DNA of 64,000 bases, from assembly GCF_903866365.1 (NCBI RefSeq), contig NZ_CAIPNF010000267.1, forward strand, positions 47,455-111,454, in the 5' to 3' direction. Numbering within the stretch: position 1 is the first letter of the stretch; the number at the start of each line of letters is the position of its first letter. A program made the position numbers and the translations under genes. The DNA is from an uncultured Thiocystis sp. Its GTDB lineage: Bacteria > Pseudomonadota > Gammaproteobacteria > Chromatiales > Chromatiaceae. Positions 54,941 through 63,373 of the stretch are shown here, piece after piece. The notes beneath the pieces were generated by a model. It worked only from the letters and a program-made list of their open reading frames with translations. It searched no databases and had not been told where the DNA came from.

Positions 54941-55110
54941 GCTCCCGCGCTCCGGCGTCACTGCCATTAAGTTAAGCCGTTCGTGGTGAGCTGGTCGAAC
55001 CATGAACGGCTTTACGCTCAGATGCTTAGGATTTTCCGTCCACCCTTCGACAAGCTCAGGGCGAACGGAAAATCCTTAACTTAATGGCAGTGGCGCTCCG
55101 GCGTGGGAGC
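54941..55110. repeat. Nested palindromic repeats with 35-bp inverted arms
   Basis: A 17-bp perfect arm (CACTGCCATTAAGTTAA and its complement) extends into an imperfect 35-bp inverted repeat at 54941-54975 and 55076-55110. Inside sit a copy of the AAGCCGTTCG...CGAACGGCTT palindrome (54971-55015) and a second hairpin (GGATTTTCCGT / ACGGAAAATCC, about 55029-55075) with CCCTTCGACAAGCTCAGGGC. The whole gap 54853-55300 has no supportable gene. Confidence 0.65.
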
Positions 55111-55300
55111 ACGTCGCGACGCTCCAGCGTCGCCATCCGCACCGTTAGCGCGAGGCAACGACATTCGCTCTATGCCATTTGTACCGATTCGTCGACACGA
55201 AAGCGATCCGTATAACTACGTCATTCGCTCCTGGGAACGCCGATAGCGGATTGACGGCCCCAGCAGCCGACAACCGTCGGCGACCCCCGCGATTCAAGTT

Positions 55301-57040
55301 ATGATAAGCCCTCCTCGGTTCGGAGACCGCACGCGCCCATTCGTCGACGCCGTCACAGGCCAACCGGCCGGTTTCTGCTCACCCCTTCAGGACCATCCCT
55401 TGCAACACCCCTTTTCCTCGCTCTCCGTCGCCGGTCCGCGCTCCGTCTCGGGCACGGACACCAAGCTCCTGATCGGTCTGCTGTTCGTCATTCTCTGCGC
55501 TGGCGCGGCACGGCTGTTCGGACTTGATCATTTGTTGGTCTGGCACGACGAGGTTTTTACCCTGCTGCGCGTGTTCGGCTACCGCCACGACGAGGTCCAG
55601 ACCGCGATCTTCAGCGGACAACTCTTGACCCCGGACGATCTGCTGCGCTTTCAGCGCCCGGACCCCGCGCACACTTGGTCCGACGCCTTCCGCGCCTTCG
55701 CCGGACACCCGGAGCACGCCCCCCTTTACTATGCGCTGGCACGGCTGGCGACCGCGCTGCCGCTCGATCCGGTCAGCGCCGCGCGCGGTGTCTCGGCCGT
55801 GTGCGGCATCCTCCTGATCCCGGCCGTTTACTGGCTGACGCGCGAGCTTTTCGGGCGCGGTCTCGTCCCCTGGATCGCCGCCGCCCTGGTCGCCTGTTCC
55901 CCGCTCCAGTTCCTCTACGCGCAGGAGGCGCGCCAGTACGCGCTCTGGCTGCTGCTGACGGCGGCATCGAGCGCCGCGCTGGCGCGCGCGATGCGCCGCG
56001 AACTGCGCGCGGACTGGTGGCTCTACGGTCTGTTCATGACGCTCGGCGTCTATGCCCATCTGCTGTTCGTACTGACCATCCCGGTGCATGCGCTCTACGG
56101 ACTGCCGGTCTCTCGGGCCGGCGGGGTTCAGGCTGGGCGGCTGGCCCGCCGCTGGGGCAGCGCGGTTGGCGTCAGTCTGATGCTGTTCACGCCCTGGCTG
56201 TGGGTGATCGCCACCCAGCCCGGGCGCGTCGGTCATTTCACGCAATGGATGCAACGCCCGGTCGGGATCGGCGACGTGCTCGCGGCCTGGGCGCTGCACC
56301 CGACCCGAACCTTTGTCGACCTGACCCCAACGCCCGTGCTCTGGTGGAGCCTGCTGATCGTTCCGCTCGTCTGGGCGCTGGCGCGCTTCGTCCGCCGCGC
56401 CCCGCGTCCGGCGGTCTGGCTGCTGGTCGCCATGGCGCTGACCTACATCGGCGTCACGCTGGGTCCGGATTTGCTGCTCGGCGGCAGCCGTTCGCTGCAC
56501 GCGCGTTATGCCCTGCCGGCGCTGCTGGCCATTCAGATCATGGTCGCCTGGGTCATCGGCACCGCCATCGCCGCGCCGTCCGGCGCCTGGTCGCGCCGTT
56601 CCGGGCTTATAGCTCTGGCCTTGCTAGTCGGACTCGGCGGCTGGTCGCTGTTCGCCATCCAACGCGCCGCGACCTGGTCGACCAAGAACTTCAGCGCGAA
56701 CAATGCCGACATCGCCCGCATCGCCAATGCCTCGGACTCGACCCTGATCGTGGCGAGCGACAGCGGGGTCGCGCTGGGCGAGCTGATCTCGCTCGCCGGT
56801 CGTCTTGACCCGAGAGTGCGTCTCTGGGGGCAGCCCTGGGACCAGCCAATCACGGTTCCCGCCGGTTTCGCGACCCTCATCGCTCTGACCCCGTCGGATC
56901 AATTGCGGGACGCCATTGGTCCTGAATGGTCCTTGACGCCCCTGGCCGGCACCTGGCAATGGTTCGCGGTCGAACCGCGCCGAACGACACCCGACACACC
57001 GACCGCGCCCAAGCAAGCGAACGAAGGAACGGTTCATTAA
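55301..57040 (+). CDS. GT39/PMT-like membrane glycosyltransferase
   Basis: A 579-residue integral membrane protein of the GT-C class (PMT/ArnT-related): about 10-12 hydrophobic helices, a DE-type motif near the first loop (LVWHDEVF) that fits the catalytic acid, and long alternating loops. It probably moves a sugar from a polyprenyl-phosphate donor to an exported glycan or protein. The N terminus is uncertain: ATG 55301 is used; the first helix begins near residue 55, so TTG 55398 is an option. The NdvB-like gene follows 98 bp downstream on the same strand, so the two could act together. Confidence 0.75.
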   Translation: MISPPRFGDRTRPFVDAVTGQPAGFCSPLQDHPLQHPFSSLSVAGPRSVSGTDTKLLIGLLFVILCAGAARLFGLDHLLVWHDEVFTLLRVFGYRHDEVQTAIFSGQLLTPDDLLRFQRPDPAHTWSDAFRAFAGHPEHAPLYYALARLATALPLDPVSAARGVSAVCGILLIPAVYWLTRELFGRGLVPWIAAALVACSPLQFLYAQEARQYALWLLLTAASSAALARAMRRELRADWWLYGLFMTLGVYAHLLFVLTIPVHALYGLPVSRAGGVQAGRLARRWGSAVGVSLMLFTPWLWVIATQPGRVGHFTQWMQRPVGIGDVLAAWALHPTRTFVDLTPTPVLWWSLLIVPLVWALARFVRRAPRPAVWLLVAMALTYIGVTLGPDLLLGGSRSLHARYALPALLAIQIMVAWVIGTAIAAPSGAWSRRSGLIALALLVGLGGWSLFAIQRAATWSTKNFSANNADIARIANASDSTLIVASDSGVALGELISLAGRLDPRVRLWGQPWDQPITVPAGFATLIALTPSDQLRDAIGPEWSLTPLAGTWQWFAVEPRRTTPDTPTAPKQANEGTVH

Positions 57041-57138
57041 TCAGCTCAACAAGCCCATTAGCGAATACCTTTGGCGCCATTGTCGTTGTCGTTGGCGTTG
57101 TTTAACGTATTTTTACTCGTGACTAAGCGAACTAGCGC

Positions 57139-59775
57139 ATGAATCGCTCTACCAATCTCGTCATCCCATTCCTGATCGCCGCGCTGACCGCCGCCGCCTG
57201 GTGGCTGTTGAACCAGCCTTCGGAAGAGCCGCCCTGGCCGAACCGGATTCAGGGCTTTTCCTTCGCGCCCATGCGCGCCGGCGACGATCCGAGCCTGAAA
57301 AAATTCCCCTCGGTGGAGGAGATCGACGCGGATCTGGCCCTGCTGGAAGGGCGCGCCCATGCGGTGCGGACCTACACGGTCGAGGGTACGCTGGCCGAGA
57401 TTCCCCGGCTGGCGGCGGCCCATGATCTGAATGTCACGCTCGGGGCCTGGATCGGTCCCGATCCCGCGGCCAACGAGACCGAAATCAAGCGTCTGGCCGA
57501 GCTGCTCGACGAGGGCCATCGCAACCTCGTGCGGGTCATCGTCGGCAACGAGTCCATTCTGCGCCGGGACCTTCCGCTGTCCGAGCTGATCGGCTATCTG
57601 GACCGTGTCCGCAAGCTCACCTGGCTGCCGGTCAGCACCGCCGAACCCTGGCATGTCTGGCTCAAGTATCCCAAGCTGGTCGAGCATGTCGACTTCATCA
57701 CCGTGCATCTGCTCCCTTACTGGGAAGGATTGCCGGTCGATCAGGCCGTGGACTATGCCGTCAGCCGCTACAACGAACTGAAGGAAGCCTACCCGAACAA
57801 ACCCATCGTCATCGGCGAGGTCGGCTGGCCCAGTAACGGTCGGCGCAACCGCGGCGCGGAGGCGTCGCCGACCAATCAGACGCGCTTTCTGCGCCGCTTC
57901 CTGGCCCGCGCCGAGGCCGAAAACTATGTCTATTACGTGATGGAGGCGTTCGATCAGCCCTGGAAGGCCAAGACCGAAGGGGCTACCGGCAACTATTGGG
58001 GCGTCTACAACGCCAACCGTCAAGCCAAGTTCGAGTTCAGTCAGCCGGTGGTGCGTATCCCGCAATGGCGCGAACTGGCCGGTCTGTCGGTCGTCATGGG
58101 CGTGCTTCTGCTGGTTTTCCTCTATCGGGACAGCGCGACGCTAGCCAAGCGCGGCAAGGGGTTTCTGGCGCTCGTCACCTACGCCATCTCCACCGCCGCC
58201 GTCTGGATCGTCTACGACTACACCCGCCAGTACATGACGCCCGCCACGGCCATCGTTGGGGTACTGCTGCTGATCGGCGGGATCGGCGTCATCGTGCTGC
58301 TGATGGCCGAGGCGCACGAATGGGCCGAATCCATCTGGCTGAATAAATGGCGCCGTCCCTTCCCGCTGCGCACGGTGCCGGACGAGCAGTTGCCTTTCGT
58401 CTCGGTGCATGTGCCGGCCTACAACGAGCCGCCGGAACTGCTGTGCGCGACCCTGGACGCGCTCGCCGCGCTCGATTACCCGCGCTTCGAGGTGCTGGTG
58501 ATCGACAACAACACCAAGGATCCCAAGGTCTGGGAGCCGGTCCAGGCGCACTGCGCGACGCTTGGCGAACGCTTCCGCTTCTTCCATGTCGACCCGCTCG
58601 CCGGCTACAAGGCCGGGGCGCTCAACTTCGCCCTGCGCCAGACCGACCCCGCCGCCGAGGTGATCGCGGTCATCGACGCCGATTATCTCGTGATCCCGAC
58701 CTGGCTGCGTCATCTGGTTCCCGGCTTCGCCGATCCGGAAGTCGCCATCGTGCAGGCCCCGCAGGATTATCGCGACGCCGATCAGAACGCCTTCAAGGCC
58801 ATGTGCATGGCCGAATATCGCGGCTTCTTCCATCTCGGGATGGTCACGCGCAACGAGCGCAACGCCATCATCCAGCATGGCACCATGACCATGATCCGGC
58901 GCCAGACGCTCGACGCGGTCAACGGCTGGGCCGAGTGGTGCATCACCGAGGACGCCGAGCTGGGTCTGCGGCTGTTCGAGGCCGGACACAAGGCGCTCTA
59001 TATCCCCTGCACCTACGGTCGCGGGCTGATGCCGGACACCTTCGCCGACTTCCAGAAACAGCGCTATCGCTGGGCCTATGGCGCGGTGCGCATCCTGCTG
59101 CGCCATCGGCGCGAGCTGCTCGGGCTGCGCAAGACCGCGCTCACCGCCGGGCAACGCTATCACTTCGTGGCGGGCTGGCTGCCCTGGTTCGCGGACGGCT
59201 TCAATCTGCTGTTCAACTTCGCCGCGCTCGCCTGGTCGGTCGCCATGGTGATGTTCCCGGACACCATCACGCCGCCCTACCTGACGGTCGCGCTGGTTCC
59301 GCTGGTGCTGTTCGTGTTCAAGATATCGAAGAGCCTGGTGCTTTACCGGCGCCGGGTCACGGCCACGCTGCGCCAGAGCCTCGCCGCCGGGCTGGCGGGT
59401 CTGGCACTGTCGCACACCATCTCGCGCGCCATGTTCGGCGGACTCGTCACCGGCAAGCTGGGATTCTTCCGCACGCCCAAGATGGCGGAGGCACCGGCGG
59501 TCATCCGCGCCCTTTCGGACACCCGCGAGGAGGGACTCTTCGCCTTCGCCTTCCTGCTCGCCGCCGGTCTGATCCTGCTGCGCGAGGATGCCTACATGCT
59601 CGACGTGCGGATCTGGGTCGCGGTGCTGGCGGTGCAGTCCATCCCCTATCTGGCCTCGGTGCTGGTCTCGCTCGTCAGCGCCTGGCAGCGTCTGCCGGCC
59701 GATCTGGTCGGGGTCATGGCGGAGATGAGTGGTCAGCGGTTGAGCGGGGCGCGGCCGGTCGGACGAGAGGGTTGA
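57139..59775 (+). CDS. ndvB: NdvB-like beta-glucan synthase: GH17 domain fused to GT2 glycosyltransferase
   Basis: An 878-residue protein. A membrane anchor (about 8-24) leads to a periplasmic GH17-type domain (about 33-305) with the acid/base Glu in VIVGNE (E138) and the nucleophile in VIGEVGWPSNG (E227). Three helices follow (about 315-400). Next comes a cytoplasmic family-2 glycosyltransferase (about 410-665) with VPAYNEPPE, IDADY (D513, D515), a TED motif (ITEDAELGLRLFEAG) and QxxRW (QRYRW, Q641-W645), then a C-terminal membrane bundle. Pseudomonas NdvB has the same layout and makes cyclic or branched beta-1,3-glucans. Confidence 0.85.
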   Translation: MNRSTNLVIPFLIAALTAAAWWLLNQPSEEPPWPNRIQGFSFAPMRAGDDPSLKKFPSVEEIDADLALLEGRAHAVRTYTVEGTLAEIPRLAAAHDLNVTLGAWIGPDPAANETEIKRLAELLDEGHRNLVRVIVGNESILRRDLPLSELIGYLDRVRKLTWLPVSTAEPWHVWLKYPKLVEHVDFITVHLLPYWEGLPVDQAVDYAVSRYNELKEAYPNKPIVIGEVGWPSNGRRNRGAEASPTNQTRFLRRFLARAEAENYVYYVMEAFDQPWKAKTEGATGNYWGVYNANRQAKFEFSQPVVRIPQWRELAGLSVVMGVLLLVFLYRDSATLAKRGKGFLALVTYAISTAAVWIVYDYTRQYMTPATAIVGVLLLIGGIGVIVLLMAEAHEWAESIWLNKWRRPFPLRTVPDEQLPFVSVHVPAYNEPPELLCATLDALAALDYPRFEVLVIDNNTKDPKVWEPVQAHCATLGERFRFFHVDPLAGYKAGALNFALRQTDPAAEVIAVIDADYLVIPTWLRHLVPGFADPEVAIVQAPQDYRDADQNAFKAMCMAEYRGFFHLGMVTRNERNAIIQHGTMTMIRRQTLDAVNGWAEWCITEDAELGLRLFEAGHKALYIPCTYGRGLMPDTFADFQKQRYRWAYGAVRILLRHRRELLGLRKTALTAGQRYHFVAGWLPWFADGFNLLFNFAALAWSVAMVMFPDTITPPYLTVALVPLVLFVFKISKSLVLYRRRVTATLRQSLAAGLAGLALSHTISRAMFGGLVTGKLGFFRTPKMAEAPAVIRALSDTREEGLFAFAFLLAAGLILLREDAYMLDVRIWVAVLAVQSIPYLASVLVSLVSAWQRLPADLVGVMAEMSGQRLSGARPVGREG

Positions 59776-59863
59776 AGCCTCCACATGCCCCGGAGACATG
59801 CCGGGGCGTATCCGTTGCCATCTGCTACATTTCAGTAAAACCAGTTTTCACCAGGCGAATCGA

Positions 59864-60106
59864 ATGACCGTTTTCGAGCAAACCGCGAAGATCTCAAGCA
59901 AGGGCCGGATCACTCTACCCAAACACGTTCGCGATCTCCTCCAGTCGGATTTCGTGCGGCTCGTCATCGAGGACGGCATCGTGCGCATTGAAGCCATACC
60001 CGACCTCGCCGGCTGTCTGTCCGGCTACGCCAAGGGAGCGCCGGTCGAGAATGAGCGCGCAGCGGCTTGGGAGGCAGAGCTACGTGAGCGATATCAGTCT
60101 GATTGA
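59864..60106 (+). CDS. vapB: AbrB/MazE-fold antitoxin VapB
   Basis: An 80-residue protein with an N-terminal SpoVT-AbrB swapped-hairpin DNA-binding domain (TAKISSKGRITLPKHVRDLL) and a C-terminal toxin-binding stretch (AAAWEAELRERY). It should neutralise the adjacent VapC and repress the operon. ATG 59864 gives the AbrB start; the frame reaches further upstream without support. Overlaps vapC by 23 bp. Confidence 0.85.
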   Translation: MTVFEQTAKISSKGRITLPKHVRDLLQSDFVRLVIEDGIVRIEAIPDLAGCLSGYAKGAPVENERAAAWEAELRERYQSD

Positions 60107-60485
60107 TACCAACGTCATCCTCCGGTATCTGCTGGCGGATCACCCGGAACTGCATCTCCGTTCCAAGGCAATCCTTGACGCTGTCCGTACTGGCGGGCGA
60201 CGGGTTCTGATTCCTGAGTCCGTGCTCGCCGAATGCGTCTACGTCATGCAACGGATCTACCAGGTACCGCGTGCCGAAATCGCCTCGAAGCTTGCGATTC
60301 TACTTGGTTTCCCTGGCATCGCTGGCGAAGGACTTCCAATCCTTCGTCAATCGCTGGCCATTTACGCCGACACCAACCTGAGTTTTGTCGACACCTTGAT
60401 CGCCGCTCACGCTGCCGCCAGACAGCAGCCGGTCGAAACCTTCGATAAGGGGCTACGCCGTTATTTAGACCTTAAATCGAAATAA
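60084..60485 (+). CDS. vapC: PIN-domain ribonuclease toxin VapC
   Basis: A 133-residue PIN-domain toxin. Conserved acidic residues are D8 in LIDTNVILRYLL, a Glu in PESVLAECVYV and Asp residues in YADTNLSFVDTLIAAHA. Expected to cleave tRNA or rRNA when free of VapB. GTG 60084 has GGGAGG 9 nt upstream and starts just before the PIN domain; a start at 59988 would lie inside vapB. Confidence 0.88.
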   Translation: MSDISLIDTNVILRYLLADHPELHLRSKAILDAVRTGGRRVLIPESVLAECVYVMQRIYQVPRAEIASKLAILLGFPGIAGEGLPILRQSLAIYADTNLSFVDTLIAAHAAARQQPVETFDKGLRRYLDLKSK

Positions 60486-60594
60486 AAAGCGTGGGGTGCC
60501 CGCCTTGCGGACGAGGCCGCGCGCGAAACGGGCGGCGCGATTCCAAGCGTTCCGACTGAACGGGCAAATCGTATGCCAGCGTAAATAAAGCGCC

Positions 60595-60626
60595 TTGCAA
60601 CCGCGCGGACCGGCGAGCGGTTGCAA
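60595..60626 (+). terminator. Hairpin after vapC
   Basis: A perfect 10-bp stem TTGCAACCGC/GCGGTTGCAA with a 12-nt loop, 110 bp past vapC and followed by CAAAATGG, so no U-tract. It may be a structured repeat rather than a terminator. The remaining 280-bp gap before rlpA is otherwise non-coding. Confidence 0.35.
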
Positions 60627-60649
60627 CAAAATGGACCAATCCGCAAATA

Positions 60650-60677
60650 TAGGGTTTACCCCATGTAGGGTTTTCCC
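60650..60677 (+). promoter_or_regulatory. Tandem operator-like repeat TAGGGTTT(A/T)CCC upstream of rlpA
   Basis: Two copies, TAGGGTTTACCC (60650-60661) and TAGGGTTTTCCC (60666-60677), lie exactly 16 bp apart, about 90 bp before the rlpA ATG. Direct spacing of 1.5 helical turns fits binding of a dimeric regulator. No -10/-35 promoter could be fixed confidently. Confidence 0.35.
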
Positions 60678-60765
60678 GTAGACTAGAGCCATTCCTAGTT
60701 CAACGACCACGATCCCGAGCTGTTTGACTTTCGGAATCGCCGGTCCATTGAAAGAGATTGGCCTC

Positions 60766-61161
60766 ATGAAAAAGACCCTGGCAACCGCCGCGCTCCTGAC
60801 GACTCTGCTTCCCATCGCCTTCGAGTCCCAGGCTCGCCCGAACCCCGGTCACACCCAGAAAGGCATGGCCTCCTACTATCACGACAGCCTGCATGGCCAA
60901 AAGACGGCGAGCGGCCAGCGTTACAGCAAAAACCGGCTCAGCGCCGCTCACAAAACCCTGCCGCTCGGCACCAAAATCCGCGTCACCGACACCCTGACGG
61001 GCAACAGCATCGTGGTCAAGGTCAATGACCGCGGACCCTTCGTCAAGGGCCGGATCATCGATCTCTCGCGCGAGGCCGCCAGCGAGCTGGGGATGATCAA
61101 GAGGGGAGTGAGCAGCGTCAAACTCGAAGTCCTGAGCCTGCCACCGCGCAAGGATTCCTAA
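60766..61161 (+). CDS. rlpA: RlpA-like septal ring / DPBB-domain protein
   Basis: A 131-residue secreted protein: signal peptide (about 1-23, ending SQA), then a double-psi beta-barrel domain with the RlpA pattern GMASYYHDSLHGQKTASGQR, PLGTKIRVTD, VKVNDRGPF and IIDLSREAASELGM. Full RlpA is a lipoprotein with a SPOR domain and glycosyl hydrolase activity on naked glycan strands; here the lipobox and SPOR domain are missing, so it is a short periplasmic relative. ATG 60766 starts the signal peptide. Confidence 0.85.
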   Translation: MKKTLATAALLTTLLPIAFESQARPNPGHTQKGMASYYHDSLHGQKTASGQRYSKNRLSAAHKTLPLGTKIRVTDTLTGNSIVVKVNDRGPFVKGRIIDLSREAASELGMIKRGVSSVKLEVLSLPPRKDS

Positions 61162-61230
61162 CGCAGGTGCGGTGGCCGCCTCCCGGAGGCTGGCACTGGC
61201 CGCTTGACGCGCGGTAAAATCCTCTTTGAT

Positions 61231-61264
61231 AAACCCACTATAAGCCGATGTTTATGGTGGGTTT
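61231..61264. terminator. Bidirectional terminator between rlpA and ABC permease
   Basis: A 13-bp stem AAACCCACTATAA / TTATGGTGGGTTT with one G-U pair, closing between two convergent genes. GGGTTTCC follows on the plus strand and AAAGAGG precedes it, giving short T-tracts on either side. Confidence 0.6.
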
Positions 61265-61342
61265 CCGTCTGGACCATGCGTCGGACCTATCGCAAGACCC
61301 AACGGTTTGACGAGAGCCTGCAAACACGGCAGCGTCTCCCGG

Positions 61343-62365
61343 TCACTCCCACCGGAAAAGCCAAGCGGCCAAGCTCAAGAAGAGCACGGCCAACCCGCTA
61401 AGCAGTCCGATCTGAGGCAGGACGCCCATCACGTCCGCCCCATCGATCATCACCGAACGCGCACCCTCCACCAGATGCGTTAGCGGCAACAGGCGCGAAA
61501 ACGCCTGCGCCGCCGCGCTCGCGCCCTCCATCGAGAACCAGACCCCCGACAGCAGCAGCATCGGCCAGGACACCAGATTGAGCAGACCGTCGGCCACCTC
61601 CTCGGTGCGCAGACGCGCCGCCACGATCAGCCCCATGCTGATCAGACACAGTGCGCCGGCCAGATAGACGAGCGCCAGCGCCAGATAGGAGCCGCGCATC
61701 GGAAAGTCCAGCAGCAGCGCGGCGCCCAGATAGACGACCAGACTCGCCGTCAGCACCACGATCAGCCGCGAGAGCACCTGCGCCGTCAGAAACTCCCAGG
61801 GACTGAGCGGCGTCGCCTTGAGCCGGCGCAGCACGCCATTCTTGCGATAGCGCACGATCACCCAGCCGACGCCCCAGAAGCTGGAAAACATGATGTTCAT
61901 CGCCAGCACACCGGGCAGCACCCAATCCACATAGCGCAGCGCCTCGCCGCTCACGGTCTGGCGTTGCGGCGCCGGCCCGATTGGCGACGCAGCGCTCCCC
62001 AGCAGAAGACGCTCGGCCAGAGAACCCTTGGGCGACTCGGGATTGACCCAATAAACCGGCGCCTCGCGCGGATCGAGCAGCAGATCCAACTGATGCCGTT
62101 CGACCTTCACGATGGCCGATTCCGGCTCGGTCAAGGGGATGAAGGCGATGTACTCAAGGTCGAGAAAGGGCGAGGACACGCTGGTCAATTGACCGTCCGG
62201 CGTGACGACGCCAACCTTGAGCAGATCCTCCGGCTCGGCCCGAAAGATGAAGGCGAAGGCCAGCACCATCATGATCGGCATCAGGATGTTCCAGCTCAGT
62301 CCGGCGCGGTCGCGATAGAACTCGCGGTTGCGCGCGACTAGGATCGCAAGGATTCGGTGCCACAT
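61343..62365 (-). CDS. ABC-2 type transporter permease
   Basis: A 340-residue inner-membrane permease: one N-terminal helix (about 25-43), a large extracytoplasmic domain (about 45-145) and five more helices ending AAWLFRWE. The YRKNGVLRRLKATPLSPWEF loop and ABC2_membrane core (LLLSGVWFSME) are typical of exporters of drugs or lipid-like compounds. Its partner ATPase is at 63371 on the same strand but is separated by a HEPN/MNT gene pair, so the operon appears interrupted. Overlaps nothing; 5 bp from the MNT gene. Confidence 0.88.
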   Translation of the reverse strand: MWHRILAILVARNREFYRDRAGLSWNILMPIMMVLAFAFIFRAEPEDLLKVGVVTPDGQLTSVSSPFLDLEYIAFIPLTEPESAIVKVERHQLDLLLDPREAPVYWVNPESPKGSLAERLLLGSAASPIGPAPQRQTVSGEALRYVDWVLPGVLAMNIMFSSFWGVGWVIVRYRKNGVLRRLKATPLSPWEFLTAQVLSRLIVVLTASLVVYLGAALLLDFPMRGSYLALALVYLAGALCLISMGLIVAARLRTEEVADGLLNLVSWPMLLLSGVWFSMEGASAAAQAFSRLLPLTHLVEGARSVMIDGADVMGVLPQIGLLSGLAVLFLSLAAWLFRWE

Positions 62366-62370
62366 GATCG

Positions 62371-62736
62371 TTAAACCCCCTCCGGCGGGGAAGGCGGGGC
62401 TTGCGCCTGGGTGCGGTCCCGCCCGGACCCAGGGACGGTATCGCCGGCGCGGTTCAGGATGACCACCCCGACCCGATCGATATGCTCCTTCAGGCCAGTA
62501 TGTCTCAGGCTCTCGTAATGGGTCACGTCGAACCGGTAGGGCGTGGGCAGGTCGTCGAGCGCCGCGAGCAGTTCCGCCGAGCGGTCGGTGGGGCTGCCGA
62601 AGGCCAGATCGATATCCGAACCGCGTCGGTAGGTGCCCTTGGCGCGCGAGCCATAGACTTTGACCCAGACCAGATCAGGGTAGCGCCGCAGACAGGCGTC
62701 GATCGCCGCCAGGGTTTCCGGGCTCAGGCCGAACAT
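62371..62736 (-). CDS. mntA: MntA-like minimal nucleotidyltransferase (antitoxin)
   Basis: A 121-residue MNT-fold protein with the metal/nucleotide motif GSRAKGTYRRGSDIDLA, matching GSX10DXD (S30, D41, D43). In type VII toxin-antitoxin systems MntA adds AMP to the HEPN toxin. The Pro/Gln-rich last 20 residues (QAQAPPSPPEGV) are an unusual tail. The stop codon lies 5 bp before the permease gene; the start shares its first base with the end of the HEPN gene. Confidence 0.85.
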   Translation of the reverse strand: MFGLSPETLAAIDACLRRYPDLVWVKVYGSRAKGTYRRGSDIDLAFGSPTDRSAELLAALDDLPTPYRFDVTHYESLRHTGLKEHIDRVGVVILNRAGDTVPGSGRDRTQAQAPPSPPEGV

Positions 62737-63146
62737 CAGACCAACCTCGCGCCGAGAAACTGCTGGAGTTGTTCCAGCCCCATGAGATAACGCGCGCGGA
62801 TACGCTCGACCGCCGCGAGCGCGCGGGCTTCATCGTAGACGTGCGCCATCAGGTTACGATCCTCCAGCATCTCGATCCAGAGCTGCCCATCCGCCACGAG
62901 ATCATTGGCAAAGCTCTGTTTGATAACCTCGCGCGGCATGATTGCATCGATGCCGTTGTAGTGGAGATAGTCCTTCAGGGTTTTCCATGACAGATCGAAC
63001 GTCATCTCAAATGCCTTGATCAGCGCCATCCGAATCAGATCATTGTCGGGCGTTTCCGCGTTCGCCGCGACGGCTTGTTGCAGGATGAGAAACGCGGCCC
63101 GCAGATTCTCGAAACGCTGTTTCCAGCGGATATCCAGATCGTCCAT
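62736..63146 (-). CDS. hepT: HEPN (HepT/HI0074-like) toxin
   Basis: A 136-residue HEPN helical-bundle protein of the HI0074 group. The RX4HXY motif is in EDRNLMAHVYDE (R97, H102, Y104). In Shewanella HepT the Tyr of this motif is polyadenylylated by MntA, which inactivates the RNase. The adjacent MNT gene overlaps its end by one base, which supports the toxin-antitoxin assignment. An alternative reading is a two-component nucleotidyltransferase without toxin activity. Confidence 0.85.
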   Translation of the reverse strand: MDDLDIRWKQRFENLRAAFLILQQAVAANAETPDNDLIRMALIKAFEMTFDLSWKTLKDYLHYNGIDAIMPREVIKQSFANDLVADGQLWIEMLEDRNLMAHVYDEARALAAVERIRARYLMGLEQLQQFLGARLV

Positions 63147-63198
63147 CGTGACGGTTTCCTGCGAATCGTTTAAGGCAGATTGTTTTCAGGGAAGCACC

Positions 63199-63373
63199 TA
63201 AGGTGATTTCCGGGAAAGTTTATACCCATGCCAAAGGCTTCAAAATGGACAGGATTAACAGGATGTTTCAAGATTGACAGGATTAAAAACAATGGCTTCT
63301 ATCCTGTTCATCCTGAGCAATCCTGTTCATTTGCAGCGTTGATTCTGGTAAAGACTTTCCCGGAAATCGCTTA
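63199..63373. repeat. Palindromic intergenic element with long inverted ends
   Basis: Inverted arms TAAGGTGATTTCCGGGAAAG (63199 onward) and, on the opposite strand, TAAGCGATTTCCGGGAAAGT (from 63373 inward) enclose about 125 bp. Inside are repeated (GA)CAGGATTAACAGGATG / TCCTGTTCATCCTG units common in dispersed bacterial repeats. The right arm overlaps the stop codon of the ABC ATPase gene, suggesting insertion at or next to that gene. Confidence 0.6.

Noticed and set aside
58141..59799. 552-codon minus-strand frame opposite the GT2 domain
   Set aside because: The GT2 motifs on the plus strand are complete; the opposite frame is His/Gln-rich without homology features.
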